Below, in pieces: positions 45,255-54,169 of a stretch of DNA of 64,000 bases (position 1 is the first letter of the stretch; the number at the start of each line of letters is the position of its first letter). The notes beneath the pieces were generated by a model. The model worked only from the letters and a program-made list of their open reading frames with translations, searched no databases and was not told where the DNA came from. The translations under genes were made by a program, and so were the position numbers. The stretch spans positions 1-64,000 of the forward strand of contig NZ_PYWM01000008.1 in NCBI RefSeq assembly GCF_003049665.1. Direction: 5' to 3'. The DNA is from Lysinibacillus mangiferihumi (lineage in GTDB: Bacteria; Bacillota; Bacilli; Bacillales_A; Planococcaceae).

Positions 45255-45442
45255 CTAATCGCCCCTTAATTTGCAAAATACATTTTCCACTTCACTATCA
45301 TTATTGCATTCATTGTAAACTAACCATCTAAGTTCAAATGGTACTTGCTTTAATAAAACACTATTCTTAATTTTTTTTCTGTCAGAAATACTTTTATTGA
45401 TGTCTGAGTGACCAATTATTTTCGGGAAATTGTAGTAGGTTG
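45255..45442 (-). pseudogene. Minus-strand gene fragment of unknown origin
   Basis: About 62 open codons without a start codon, reading FPKIIGHSDINKSISDRKKI, then LKQVPFELRWLVYNECNNDS, then ENVFCKLRGD, ending at TAG directly before the small peptide gene. Composition is protein-like. Unrecognised. Confidence 0.35.
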
Positions 45443-45942
45443 GTTATTTTTATTTATGGATGTGTTGTAACTAAACTCTAATATATATTAGATCTTTGAA
45501 TAAGCTCAAATGATTTACTAATAGTCATTCGGGCTTTTTGTATATCTAAAAATATTTCAAGGAGGAGACTCACATGGAAGAATATCGAAAGAAAGTACCA
45601 GCAAACCATATTGACTTTTTACAGGTGAATTTAGTATGAGGGAAGTAAAAGTTATTATCCGAGGTCATTAGGTTAAAATAACAAAAAATTACGAGGGGAA
45701 TGAAAAAAATGTATGATATTTACCATTGGTTTAGGTATTGAAGCTGTTATTGGAATAATTGTCAACGCAATAACTTGAAGCGAATTGCTACTTTAATTAG
45801 TCAAGTTTAGATAATAAATTTGCTCAATCTCCCGCAAATTTCGACAATACCTTTGATTTTTGTGGGAGATTTTCTTTTAAATAAGAATACTACTTTATTC
45901 GATTACAGGCGTACAGTTCTAATAAAAATATCATATCTTCTA
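45443..45942. other. Mostly non-coding, with two tiny possible peptides and a terminator
   Basis: Terminator-like hairpin near 45505-45540 (AGCTC..ATGA facing TCAT..GGGCT, then T's). An AGGAGGAGA site precedes a 21-codon ORF (ATG 45574, stop 45637). A second 21-codon ORF at 45713-45778 (MIFTIGLGIEAVIGIIVNAIT) is hydrophobic and could be a peptide toxin or bacteriocin remnant. Another terminator (AATCTCCCGCAAA-type arms) is at 45825-45873. All calls here are weak. Confidence 0.3.
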
Positions 45943-46530
45943 TTAATCCAAAGAAAAAACAATTGCTCTACCACTAAAACTGCTAAAGAACCTGTCTTCA
46001 AATACTATACTATTTGTTTCTCCCCAAAGAGATGGATCTCTAAAACAAATTAGTCTTCCTTTAGAGGTATGAATTCGACCACATACTACTACCAAATGTC
46101 CCCCTTTGCTTCCGTTTTTAGGGAACTTTGGAGCTATAGAACATATTACTGGTCCCTTTGTTACAAGCAAGTTTTCAAGTTGTTTACCGCTTTTAATAAC
46201 TATAGGGTTACCCTTCACCCCATACATTTCTCCTAAATCGGCTAAACCTTGGTGTAACCATCCCTTCGAAATATAATACTTTCTTTTTAAACCTTCTTTA
46301 AGTAATTCTAATTGGGTTGGTATAGGTATTTTATAATGAGATATAACCATTCGTAAACACGCCAACCCACAACATCTATCGCTCCAATAGTCATGACTTC
46401 TTTCTTCAATAAGTAATCCCTTTGGCCAGTCATTCATACAAAACTTTTGACTATAACGTGGTATATAAAGAGAATAATTCATTAAATTATTTTCACAATC
46501 GTTATTATGTGATTGAATGTTTAGTTCCAT
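45943..46530 (-). CDS. Free-standing C39-like cysteine protease
   Basis: 195-residue protein of the papain-like C39/C39-2 type without transporter domains. Catalytic Cys54 in DYWSDRCCGLACLRM, His145 in SKGGHLVVVCG, Asp165 in CFRDPSLWG. No signal peptide or membrane span, so it is cytoplasmic. C39 domains normally cut double-glycine leaders of bacteriocins or signals; stand-alone members also occur with peptide natural-product genes. The ATG follows no strong ribosome site. It faces away from the EamA and NRPS-like genes across about 700 bp of IS debris, so a shared pathway is possible but not shown. No double-glycine precursor peptide was identified nearby. Confidence 0.75.
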   Translation of the reverse strand: MELNIQSHNNDCENNLMNYSLYIPRYSQKFCMNDWPKGLLIEERSHDYWSDRCCGLACLRMVISHYKIPIPTQLELLKEGLKRKYYISKGWLHQGLADLGEMYGVKGNPIVIKSGKQLENLLVTKGPVICSIAPKFPKNGSKGGHLVVVCGRIHTSKGRLICFRDPSLWGETNSIVFEDRFFSSFSGRAIVFSLD

Positions 46531-47230
46531 ATTTTATTCACGTCCAATAATTTTCTTGTTATATCTCAAATAAATTAAAAGATATTACTAGCGTTACATT
46601 AAATTAACTATACTTTAAAGAAAAAAAATATTCAATCATTTTATTATGTATAAAAAAAGTCCTTTATAATGGATAAAATCAGGTGGTAACCCGTCCAAAT
46701 CCACTAATAAAGGACCGAAATTATGGTTAAGTTTATACGAAAAACTCCATCTGGACAATAGTTTTCAAGGGTAAATCTTCATTTAAGAATAAAACAAAAA
46801 AACACTCCTAGAAATCTGTTAATGAGCGTATGAAGGTGTGATGCCATAAGATTCTAGACATCATAGTAAATCAACACTTGTGTATGAAGTTAATGTCATA
46901 ACTTTGTGTTACATTTCTTCTGTTTAATTTTAATGTTCGCTTAAATTCGACGCTAAAGACTAAAACGTTATATGTTAGGAAATGTATCTACTTAAATTTA
47001 CTTTTATACTATAATCTTTTTATCAGTACTGATATTTCATACAAATTTTTACATTTTTGAATAGAATAATTAAGATGCGATTTTTGTTACGAAATTTAAA
47101 GAACTCGTTTTCAAAATTTAGATATAATAAATTCTAAATGAATTGAGGTAGTAATTGTTTTAAAATGGAATAACTATATAGTAAAAATGTCATTAAATTT
47201 TATTGTAAGTGAAGTGAAAGGAGGAGATTT
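46531..47230. other. Non-coding region with IS debris before the exporter gene
   Basis: A GTCCTTTA/TAAAGGAC inverted pair (46659-46666, 46708-46715) followed by ATG 46723 opening MVKFIRKTPSGQ then TAG; this looks like the left end of a transposase gene. The rest, to 47230, is AT-rich and probably holds the promoter of the exporter. Nothing else seen. Confidence 0.4.
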
Positions 47231-48151
47231 ATGAATAATTTTATCAAGGGAGCTATTTATGCAGTTTTTTCGAGCATAGGATATGGGATTATGCCAATTT
47301 TTACAGTTAAAGCCTATGAATATGGTGTGACAGTGTATACTTTACTTTTTTTAAGATTCGGATTAAGTTCTATCATCTTTTTCCTTTTCTTCCTTGTGAA
47401 AGGTACAAATATAAGAATCGGTAAACATGAGGTGAAAAATCTTTTTATACTAGGTGGTATACTATTCACACTTTTATCTATTTTCCATTTTGAATCATTA
47501 AAATATATATCATCATCTATGGCAGTCTTGCTCTTATATTGTTTTCCTTTACTAGTTTGTATCATCTCTTATTTTTTATATAAAGAAAAATTAAGTATAG
47601 GATCAATACTAGCTTTAGTAGCAACTTTCATTAGCATGATTTATTTACTTGGAGTTTCATTAGATAAAATGAATGTCTATGGAATAGTCTTATCCCTTCT
47701 TGCAGCTTTGATCTTTGCCATATATATGATTGTGGGGAAAAGAGTAACTATTAATAATTCACCAGTAATAATAAGTGCCTATACAGCACTATTTGCAACT
47801 TTTGGCGTTTTCATAATTGGTGTAGTGAAGCAAGATATCTCTTTAAATTTTAATAACCAAGCATGGATACACATTATTAGTATTGTGATTTTTTCAACTA
47901 TTTTTGCTGAAATTACATTTTTTAAGTCGCTGGAATTGTTGAGTTCTTCTAACGTTTCGATGATTAGCATGGTAGAACCTGTATTTACTACTTTATTTGC
48001 TCTTGTTTTTTTAAATGAACGATTACAATTTTCACAACTTACTGGAGGAATGTTCGTTTTAATTAGTTTAGTCGTTTTAGTTTATTCTCAAAATAAGAGC
48101 ATAAAAAAACCAGCAATAAATCGGACCCTAATTCAAAACGAACATATATAA
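47231..48151 (+). CDS. EamA/DMT-family exporter
   Basis: 306-residue transporter with ten membrane segments in two EamA repeats (about 5-140 and 148-290). Typical marks: FSSIGYGIMPIFTVKAYEYG near the start, HFESLKYISSSMAVLLLYCFPLLVC, and SMISMVEPVFTTLFALVFLNERL in the second repeat. DMT proteins usually export amino acids or small metabolites. GGAGGAG precedes ATG 47231. It lies 75 bp upstream of the NRPS-like gene on the same strand, so it may export that enzyme's product or related amino-acid derivatives. Inference only. Confidence 0.88.
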   Translation: MNNFIKGAIYAVFSSIGYGIMPIFTVKAYEYGVTVYTLLFLRFGLSSIIFFLFFLVKGTNIRIGKHEVKNLFILGGILFTLLSIFHFESLKYISSSMAVLLLYCFPLLVCIISYFLYKEKLSIGSILALVATFISMIYLLGVSLDKMNVYGIVLSLLAALIFAIYMIVGKRVTINNSPVIISAYTALFATFGVFIIGVVKQDISLNFNNQAWIHIISIVIFSTIFAEITFFKSLELLSSSNVSMISMVEPVFTTLFALVFLNERLQFSQLTGGMFVLISLVVLVYSQNKSIKKPAINRTLIQNEHI

Positions 48152-48225
48152 ATCAAAAGCGACTGCAACTCCATCATCTTTTAGTGATGATGATACAAAA
48201 CCCATGATTAAAAGGAGAGATATAA

Positions 48226-50427
48226 ATGAACACATTAGAGTTAGATACAAAGGAAAGTTATTGGAGTGCTGCTTTAAAAGAATTTGAACTTAAATCAAAA
48301 GTAACTTTAGGTACTTTTAAAAATAATGGATTTAAATTGGTCAACGATACATTTTTTTTAGATAAAAAAATTATGCAATCACTTTCACAATTTGCTGATA
48401 CTTATAATGTCAATGTAAATTCTATTTTATATTCAGCCTGGGGATTATTACTTCACAACTATAATGATACAGATTATGTTGTATTTGGTACAAGTACAAC
48501 AGAAGGTAAAGTTCTACCGTTTTGTGTTAAAACTGATTTTGATATTACATCTATAAAATATATTAGACAAATTGAGAATGAATTAGAATTGATAAAATTA
48601 TACAAAAATGTAACAGAAGAAGAAATTTTTTCTTATAATCAACTGGGTTTAAAAAGTGGTTTATTTGGTTCAATATTTTCGAGTGGTGAATCAAAAGCAG
48701 TTTTGTCAGAATATTTAGAAGAAAATGAGATTGAGATGTGTTTTGAAATAGATTTTTCGTTAAAATGTAGTATTTCCTACAACGATAATTTATTTGATAA
48801 TTACGCAATATCGAAATTGAAAGAACATTTTTTTAATTTAGTATCTGAACTTACCTTAAATTCACATACTAAATTAGAGGATATTGCTATTCTTTCAAAA
48901 AAAGAAAAAAATCAAGTATTGTATGAATTTAATAATAAATCGATTAATTATGATATTACTAAAACTGTCGATGACTTTTTTGAAATGCAGGTTAAAAAAA
49001 ATCCCAATAAAGTAGCTTTAATTTGTAAGGATAAAAGTTTTACATACGATGAACTTAATAAGAAATCCAATCAATTAGCTTTTTTACTACGTCAAAAAGG
49101 CGTTAAACCAGAAAAATTAGTAGGATTAGTAGTAGATCGATCCGAAGATTTAATTATTGGTATATTGGCGATTCTTAAAGCTGGCGGAGCTTATCTTCCT
49201 GTCGATCCAGCTTACCCATTACAACGTATTAATTATATGTATGAACAAGCGGAAATTGATTTACTATTAACACATAGTCATTTAAATATAGATTTGTCAT
49301 TTCCTTGTGAAAAAATATATCTAGATAATTATCCTTTAAATCAATATCCAACTGACAATTTAGATAGATTACATAATGCAGAAAATCTAATCTATACGTT
49401 ATATACTTCTTGTTCAACAGGGCAACCAAAAGGAGTTACTGTTGAGCATAGAAATGTTGTAGGATACTATCATAGTTTTATAGATGAATTTAAATTAACT
49501 GAAAATGATATTATGTTGCAGCAATCAACAGTATCATTTGATATTTCTGTAGAAGAAATTTTTCCTATTTTACTAACTGGCGGAACTTTGGTTATAGCAT
49601 GTAAAGATGAAGTAGCCTCTATAGAAAAGCTTTTAATCGTAATGAGAAATAATAAAGTTACCATGATTAGCGGATTCCCTTTATTATTGAATGAATTAAA
49701 CAAATATCCTCCTGTAGAATCGGTTCACACAATGATTAGTGGTGGAGACGTACTAAGAAAAGAATATATAAACAATTTAATTGATAAAGTTAAGATATAT
49801 AATACTTATGGTCCGTCAGAGACAACTGTTTGTATCTCGTATTATGAAGTAACAAGTGAGAGAATACAAAGTGGCATTCCAACCGGTAAACCTATCGCTA
49901 ACTATAAAGTATATATTTTAGATAAAAATCGAAAACCAGTTCCTATTGGAGTTCCAGGAGAAGTGTGTATTTCAGGTGTTGGTGTTTCCCGTGGATATTT
50001 GAATCGCCCTGATTTAACAAGTGAGCGCTTTGTAAAAAATCCATTCATACCGAATGAGAAAATGTATATTTCTGGAGATTTAGCAAGGTGGTCACCAGAT
50101 GGGAATATTGAGTTTTTAGGTAGGATTGATAATCAAATAAAAATTTGTGGACGAAGAACTGAACCAGGTGAAGTGGAAGAAAAACTTCTAGAGCATCCAA
50201 ATGTTACAGAAGCGTGTGTTATAGCTAGAGAAAACAAAGATAAAAATAAATATTTAACTGCTTATATAGTAATAAATGAAACTATTTCTGCTACAGATTT
50301 GAAAGAATATTTATATAAATTTTTACCAGACTTTATGGTACCATCCTATTATGTTGTATTAGATAAATTACCAATAAATATAAATGGAAAAATTGATAAA
50401 AATAATTTAGCTATTATTCTAAATTAA
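48226..50427 (+). CDS. NRPS-like protein: partial condensation domain plus adenylation domain, no carrier
   Basis: 733 residues. About 1-220 resembles the C-terminal half of a condensation domain; the HHxxxDG half is missing. An adenylation domain fills 240-733: FTYDELNKKSNQLA, ILKAGGAYLPVDPAYP, P-loop YTSCSTGQPKG (usually TSGSTG), FDISVEEIF, YNTYGPSETTV, SGDLARWSPDGNIEFLGR, NQIKICGRRTEPGEVE and NGKIDKNNL with the catalytic Lys. It stops 8 residues after that Lys, so no carrier or thioesterase domain is encoded. My reading of the specificity residues is D-I-E-S-I-G-T-V-C-K, near the lysine-type code as I remember it. It may activate a basic amino acid alone, load a separate carrier, or be a truncated enzyme. 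AAGGAGAG precedes the ATG. Confidence 0.82.
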   Translation: MNTLELDTKESYWSAALKEFELKSKVTLGTFKNNGFKLVNDTFFLDKKIMQSLSQFADTYNVNVNSILYSAWGLLLHNYNDTDYVVFGTSTTEGKVLPFCVKTDFDITSIKYIRQIENELELIKLYKNVTEEEIFSYNQLGLKSGLFGSIFSSGESKAVLSEYLEENEIEMCFEIDFSLKCSISYNDNLFDNYAISKLKEHFFNLVSELTLNSHTKLEDIAILSKKEKNQVLYEFNNKSINYDITKTVDDFFEMQVKKNPNKVALICKDKSFTYDELNKKSNQLAFLLRQKGVKPEKLVGLVVDRSEDLIIGILAILKAGGAYLPVDPAYPLQRINYMYEQAEIDLLLTHSHLNIDLSFPCEKIYLDNYPLNQYPTDNLDRLHNAENLIYTLYTSCSTGQPKGVTVEHRNVVGYYHSFIDEFKLTENDIMLQQSTVSFDISVEEIFPILLTGGTLVIACKDEVASIEKLLIVMRNNKVTMISGFPLLLNELNKYPPVESVHTMISGGDVLRKEYINNLIDKVKIYNTYGPSETTVCISYYEVTSERIQSGIPTGKPIANYKVYILDKNRKPVPIGVPGEVCISGVGVSRGYLNRPDLTSERFVKNPFIPNEKMYISGDLARWSPDGNIEFLGRIDNQIKICGRRTEPGEVEEKLLEHPNVTEACVIARENKDKNKYLTAYIVINETISATDLKEYLYKFLPDFMVPSYYVVLDKLPININGKIDKNNLAIILN

Positions 50428-50489
50428 ATTTACTTATTTATCTAGAGTAAGCCAGAAATATAAAATAGCGCACCTTTACGGCAAGCACA
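50428..50489. other. Junction between NRPS-like gene and IS66 remnant
   Basis: Short AT-rich link between the NRPS-like stop and IS66-like DNA. If an enzyme 3' part was lost, this is where the break would lie. Confidence 0.3.
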
Positions 50490-50945
50490 ACGAATGGCCA
50501 GCTATCCGAAATTTTTTCGGCTAGCTGGCTATTTTGTGCATGTGTCTGGGATGTTTTTTGACAAAGACGAGTTGATGCCATTTGCTTTGACCGTCTCTGG
50601 TAAGCTTAAACAGATTGCATTGGCTTTCGCACCAACTTCACTTACAGAGAAAGCCAATTTTCTTCGACCGATTACGATTGGGCGAATTGCATTTTCGGCT
50701 GGACGATTATCGATTTCAATCTGATCGTCAAATAGAAAAGCCCTTTAACCCTTGTACACGATTTAATTTGTATCTGCTGCTTTTGCGAGCACGTTTTTCC
50801 AAAAAAAGATAAGTCCTTTACCCATTTCAAGAATTTCTCCACAATGGGCTTCGAATATTTTTGACGAACTTTTCAACGTTTTGCTGGTGAAAGATCTAAA
50901 TTGACGTTCTAAGCGATTCAATTGATCACAATAATCGAAGTCCAT
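50490..50945 (-). mobile_element. IS66-family transposase remnant
   Basis: Minus-strand pieces in different frames match the C-terminal part of IS66 transposases: YCDQLNRLERQF near 50930-50900, then DDQIEIDNRPAENAIRP with VIGRKKLAF and GAKANAICLSL near 50720-50600, and NIPDTCTK near 50540. Stops and shifts break it. It abuts the NRPS-like gene and may have removed its missing carrier region. Confidence 0.65.
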
Positions 50946-51336
50946 ATTCCCTCTTTCCTATCGAATTTCAGGCAATCATGTCACAAATCTGTTTAACAGT
51001 TAGCGAATGTGACATTTTAGGAAGTCACCTTAGGTAGAATAACCTTCACAAATTTCGGGTATACACCTAAGTGTAAAAACGAATAACCACTTATATGACT
51101 GGAAATTTAGATACTCAAATATATTTACGAATAATTACATATGTTATTTTCACCTTTAATATCTGATGAATGGAGTGATTCTATAGCTAATCTATTAAGA
51201 AAATTTAAGAATTAATATAGGGTAAGTGGGATAATTTAACAATATTAATTTTTTTATATACAAAAAAGAAAAATTACAGCGATTAATACCCAATTTAATA
51301 CATTTAAGAAGCTTTTTGTAACACTTAAGATTTACA
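50946..51336. other. Non-coding DNA upstream of the agr locus
   Basis: AT-rich, no supported gene. A promoter for agrB probably lies in its last 60 bp. Confidence 0.4.
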
Positions 51337-51363
51337 ATACTAAATTATTAGATAATTTAGTAT
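51337..51363. promoter_or_regulatory. Perfect 27-bp palindrome before agrB
   Basis: Arm ATACTAAATTAT (51337-51348) and its exact complement (51352-51363) around TAG, ending 21 bp before the agrB start. Could be an operator overlapping the promoter or a hairpin in the leader. It differs from the direct-repeat AgrA sites of staphylococci. Confidence 0.6.
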
Positions 51364-51384
51364 TATAAAAAGAGGGGGGAGTAT

Positions 51385-51963
51385 ATGGAGGCTTTATTAA
51401 AGCTTGAAAATATCATTACGAAGGCTCTGATTCAGGAAAACCACAATGAGATAGAAAAGGAAAAAATTAGATTCGGTATACAACTAATTGTAAATGATAT
51501 TTGGAAAATACTGTTTATTTATATAGTGGCATTCATTTTGAATTGCTTTATGGCCACACTAATAACACATATTACATTTATTGTATTACGACAAGTATCT
51601 TTTGGTTTTCATTTTCAAAGTAGCATTATTTGCTTAGTTGCAAGTATAGTTTCTTTGCCAATCGGTTTATACATAATCAATAGCAACCATATAAATGCTG
51701 ACCATTTTATATTTTTATTTGGTATATTATCGACTCTTTTTTTACTATTAATAGCTCCTGTTGGAACTATAAAAAGACCCGTTTTTAATCAAAATCACCG
51801 AAACTATCTAAGAAAACAATTGTTCATTAGATTATCCATTTTATGGACTATTATTTTCGTTTTAAAAGGCGATTATCGATTATTTATTTTGTATGCAATA
51901 AATTTATTAGCAATATCAGTATTAATTCAAAAAATATTTGGAGGAAGTAATTATGAAAATTAG
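51385..51963 (+). CDS. agrB: AgrB-type signal peptide protease and cyclase
   Basis: 192-residue membrane endopeptidase that cuts the AgrD tail and forms the thiolactone. Catalytic His76 and Cys83 in VLRQVSFGFHFQSSIICLVAS; the conserved APVGTIKRPV follows the fourth span. About five or six spans. GGGGGGAG precedes ATG 51385. It overlaps agrD by 11 bp. First gene of agrB-agrD-agrC-agrA on one strand. Confidence 0.92.
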   Translation: MEALLKLENIITKALIQENHNEIEKEKIRFGIQLIVNDIWKILFIYIVAFILNCFMATLITHITFIVLRQVSFGFHFQSSIICLVASIVSLPIGLYIINSNHINADHFIFLFGILSTLFLLLIAPVGTIKRPVFNQNHRNYLRKQLFIRLSILWTIIFVLKGDYRLFILYAINLLAISVLIQKIFGGSNYEN

Positions 51964-52093
51964 AAAACAATTATTAAATAAGGTATCTAACTTGGTTATT
52001 TTATTCGCAACTTCTGCGACTACATATGCATGTAACTTAGTTTTTCACGAAGTAAAAATACCAGAAAGTTTAAAAAAAGAAAGTAAATTTTAA
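51953..52093 (+). CDS. agrD: AgrD-type cyclic autoinducer pre-peptide
   Basis: 46 residues, too short for ordinary gene finding. GGAGGAAG at 51940-51947 precedes ATG 51953. Parts: amphipathic leader (MKIRKQLLNKVSNLVILFA), core around Cys27 (TTYACNLVF), then an acidic/basic tail with the conserved Pro (HEVKIPESLKKE). It aligns with staphylococcal AgrD, where a Cys plus four residues form the ring, followed by a DEVxxP tail. The predicted ring is Cys27-Asn-Leu-Val-Phe31 as a thiolactone; exocyclic residues are uncertain. Position between agrB and agrC supports it strongly. Confidence 0.88.
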   Translation: MKIRKQLLNKVSNLVILFATSATTYACNLVFHEVKIPESLKKESKF

Positions 52094-52097
52094 TTAA

Positions 52098-53396
52098 GTG
52101 TTGGAGGATACTCAAATAGAAAGTAATTTCTTAATATTGGTAATTATTGAATTTTTTATTATAACGGGTTCTATATATTACTTACAGAATTTAAAATTTA
52201 ATTTGGTCACTATAAGTTCAACTGTACTAATTTGGATATTAGCAGCAACAGCATTTTTATACGTTGAGTCTTGGATAGTGATCTCTTTTCTTTTTATAAC
52301 TATATTTATTTTTTTAAGCTTTAAATCCAATTTTTTAAAAATATGTATCGATTTAACTACTATCATTTTTATTGGAATTCTGTCTGAGTCATTATCACAA
52401 ATTATGTTAGGATCTAGTAAATCGACTAATTCTCAGCTCATTTTATTTAGTTTAATTTATGTATCTTTGTTCAGCCTATTAAATCTCATTATACACAAAT
52501 TGAAGAAAGATATTAGCATCATTGATTTTCCTTTAATAACCAAAATAATCTTTGTATTGCTTTTCAGTGTAACTGTCATTGTACTATACTTAAATATTTT
52601 TATTCCTTCAACATATGAAGAAATGCAGCTGACTAAAATTAATTTAACCATACAGCTTGTATATTTAGTTCTAATCTCTACATTAATTATGTTTCTAATA
52701 AAAATTATAAAAAAAGAGAATGCTCTTAAATATAAGCAACTGCAACAGTCTCAATACAATCAATATTTAATTTCTTTAGAAGCTGTTAATCAAGATATAC
52801 AAAAATTCCAGCATGATTATATGAATATTTTATTCACTATGGATGGATATATTTCACAAGGGGATATAGAAGGTTTGAAATCCTACTTTAACAAAAAAAT
52901 ACTAAAAGTAGAGAGCGATACTTTATTAAAAAATCAATTTATGAAGAATATTAGTAACTTAGCTATTATTGAATTAAAGGGTCTTCTTTTAACAAAATTA
53001 TTATTAATACTAGAAAAAAATATAAAATTTCATATTGAACTCCCGCAAAAAATCAGTAGTATTCCTATCGATATAATTGATTTTTCGAGAATTTTAGGGA
53101 TATTAATCGATAACGCAATTGAAGCAAATGAAGAATCTGAGAACGGTGTAATAAATCTTGCTATATTAAAAACAGCGAATGGATCAATACTCTTTGTAAT
53201 CGAAAACTCATTTCAAGATACTCTAGACATTAATCAAATTTTCAATAAAAACTATTCAACGAAAAAAGGAAATAATCGTGGAAATGGTCTTGCAAATGTT
53301 ACTGAAATTATTAAAAAATATCCAAATGTTCTATTAAATACTCGAATTGAGAATCAAATATTTATTCAAGAATTAGAATTAAACTATAGGAAGTGA
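52098..53396 (+). CDS. agrC: AgrC-type sensor histidine kinase
   Basis: About 432-residue receptor kinase. Six or seven membrane segments (about 12-30, 38-56, 60-76, 82-104, 115-133, 148-170 and 186-204) form the peptide sensor. The HPK10-type His is in IQKFQHDYMNIL (His239 from the first codon), and the GHKL ATPase has ILGILIDNAIEANEES and GNNRGNGLANVTEI. The start is uncertain: TTG 52098 overlaps the GGAGG that should serve it, and the best-spaced codon after GGAGG is ATA 52113. It follows agrD by 4 bp. Confidence 0.9.
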   Translation: MLEDTQIESNFLILVIIEFFIITGSIYYLQNLKFNLVTISSTVLIWILAATAFLYVESWIVISFLFITIFIFLSFKSNFLKICIDLTTIIFIGILSESLSQIMLGSSKSTNSQLILFSLIYVSLFSLLNLIIHKLKKDISIIDFPLITKIIFVLLFSVTVIVLYLNIFIPSTYEEMQLTKINLTIQLVYLVLISTLIMFLIKIIKKENALKYKQLQQSQYNQYLISLEAVNQDIQKFQHDYMNILFTMDGYISQGDIEGLKSYFNKKILKVESDTLLKNQFMKNISNLAIIELKGLLLTKLLLILEKNIKFHIELPQKISSIPIDIIDFSRILGILIDNAIEANEESENGVINLAILKTANGSILFVIENSFQDTLDINQIFNKNYSTKKGNNRGNGLANVTEIIKKYPNVLLNTRIENQIFIQELELNYRK

Positions 53397-53400
53397 TATT

Positions 53401-54132
53401 TTGAGAGTTATTATATGTGAAGACGACATTTCACAACGGCAATTTATTTTAAATGAGATTGTTCAATATGCTAACTTTCATTTACCCGGCACTGAGGTTG
53501 TTTTATGTGCTTCAAGTGGTGCCGAAGTATTAAGTTATATAAATCAATATCCAGCCGATTGTTACTTTTTAGATATTGATTTAGAAGGCATTATGTGTGG
53601 ATTAGAATTGGCAAGCTTAATTAGAGAAAAGGATTCATTAGCAAATATTATTTTTGTTACAACGTTTGCTGATAAGCTAAGGTTAACTTTTAAATATAAA
53701 ATTGCTGCGATGGATTATATTGTAAAAGATCCTGATAAAGAAATTTTTCAAGAAAACCTAACACTTGCTTTAAATACTGCATACCAACGATATGTTTCTA
53801 TTGGTCAACAAAGTGATAGAGTTAATATGTTACAGATAAAGGTTGGAGAAAACATTAAAAATATTAAATACGCAAATATTTATTACTTAGAAACAGCAAC
53901 AGTGGCTCATAAGCTGAGATTACATACCAAAGATGGAACATACGAATTTTATGGGAAACTCAAAGACTATGAAAAATTAGATAGCAGATTCCGACGTTGT
54001 CATAATAGTTATTTAATAAATATAGATTACATGATAGAGTTTTCTCCTAAAGAAAGAATGCTTACCATGAGTAATGGACATAAATGTTTGGTTTCATTTC
54101 GTTACACTAAAAATATCACACGTGTTAATTAA
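53401..54132 (+). CDS. agrA: AgrA-type LytTR response regulator
   Basis: 243-residue regulator. Receiver domain (about 1-125) with VIICEDDISQRQ, phospho-Asp58 in CYFLDIDLEGIM, and IAAMDYIVKD. LytTR DNA-binding domain (about 140-240) with NIYYLETATVAHKLRLHTKDG, then FRRCHNSYLININ-like region (RRCHNSYLINIDYMIEF) and the final LVSFRYTKNI. The TTG start follows AGGAAG and lies 4 bp after agrC. Expected to bind repeats upstream of agr targets, likely including this operon. Confidence 0.92.
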   Translation: MRVIICEDDISQRQFILNEIVQYANFHLPGTEVVLCASSGAEVLSYINQYPADCYFLDIDLEGIMCGLELASLIREKDSLANIIFVTTFADKLRLTFKYKIAAMDYIVKDPDKEIFQENLTLALNTAYQRYVSIGQQSDRVNMLQIKVGENIKNIKYANIYYLETATVAHKLRLHTKDGTYEFYGKLKDYEKLDSRFRRCHNSYLINIDYMIEFSPKERMLTMSNGHKCLVSFRYTKNITRVN

Positions 54133-54169
54133 ATAAATTCATCCTGTTTTTATTCAGTATAATTTACAG

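Noticed and set aside
50494-50812. Two plus-strand ORFs after the NRPS-like gene
   Set aside because: Antisense to IS66 transposase fragments that read well on the minus strand.
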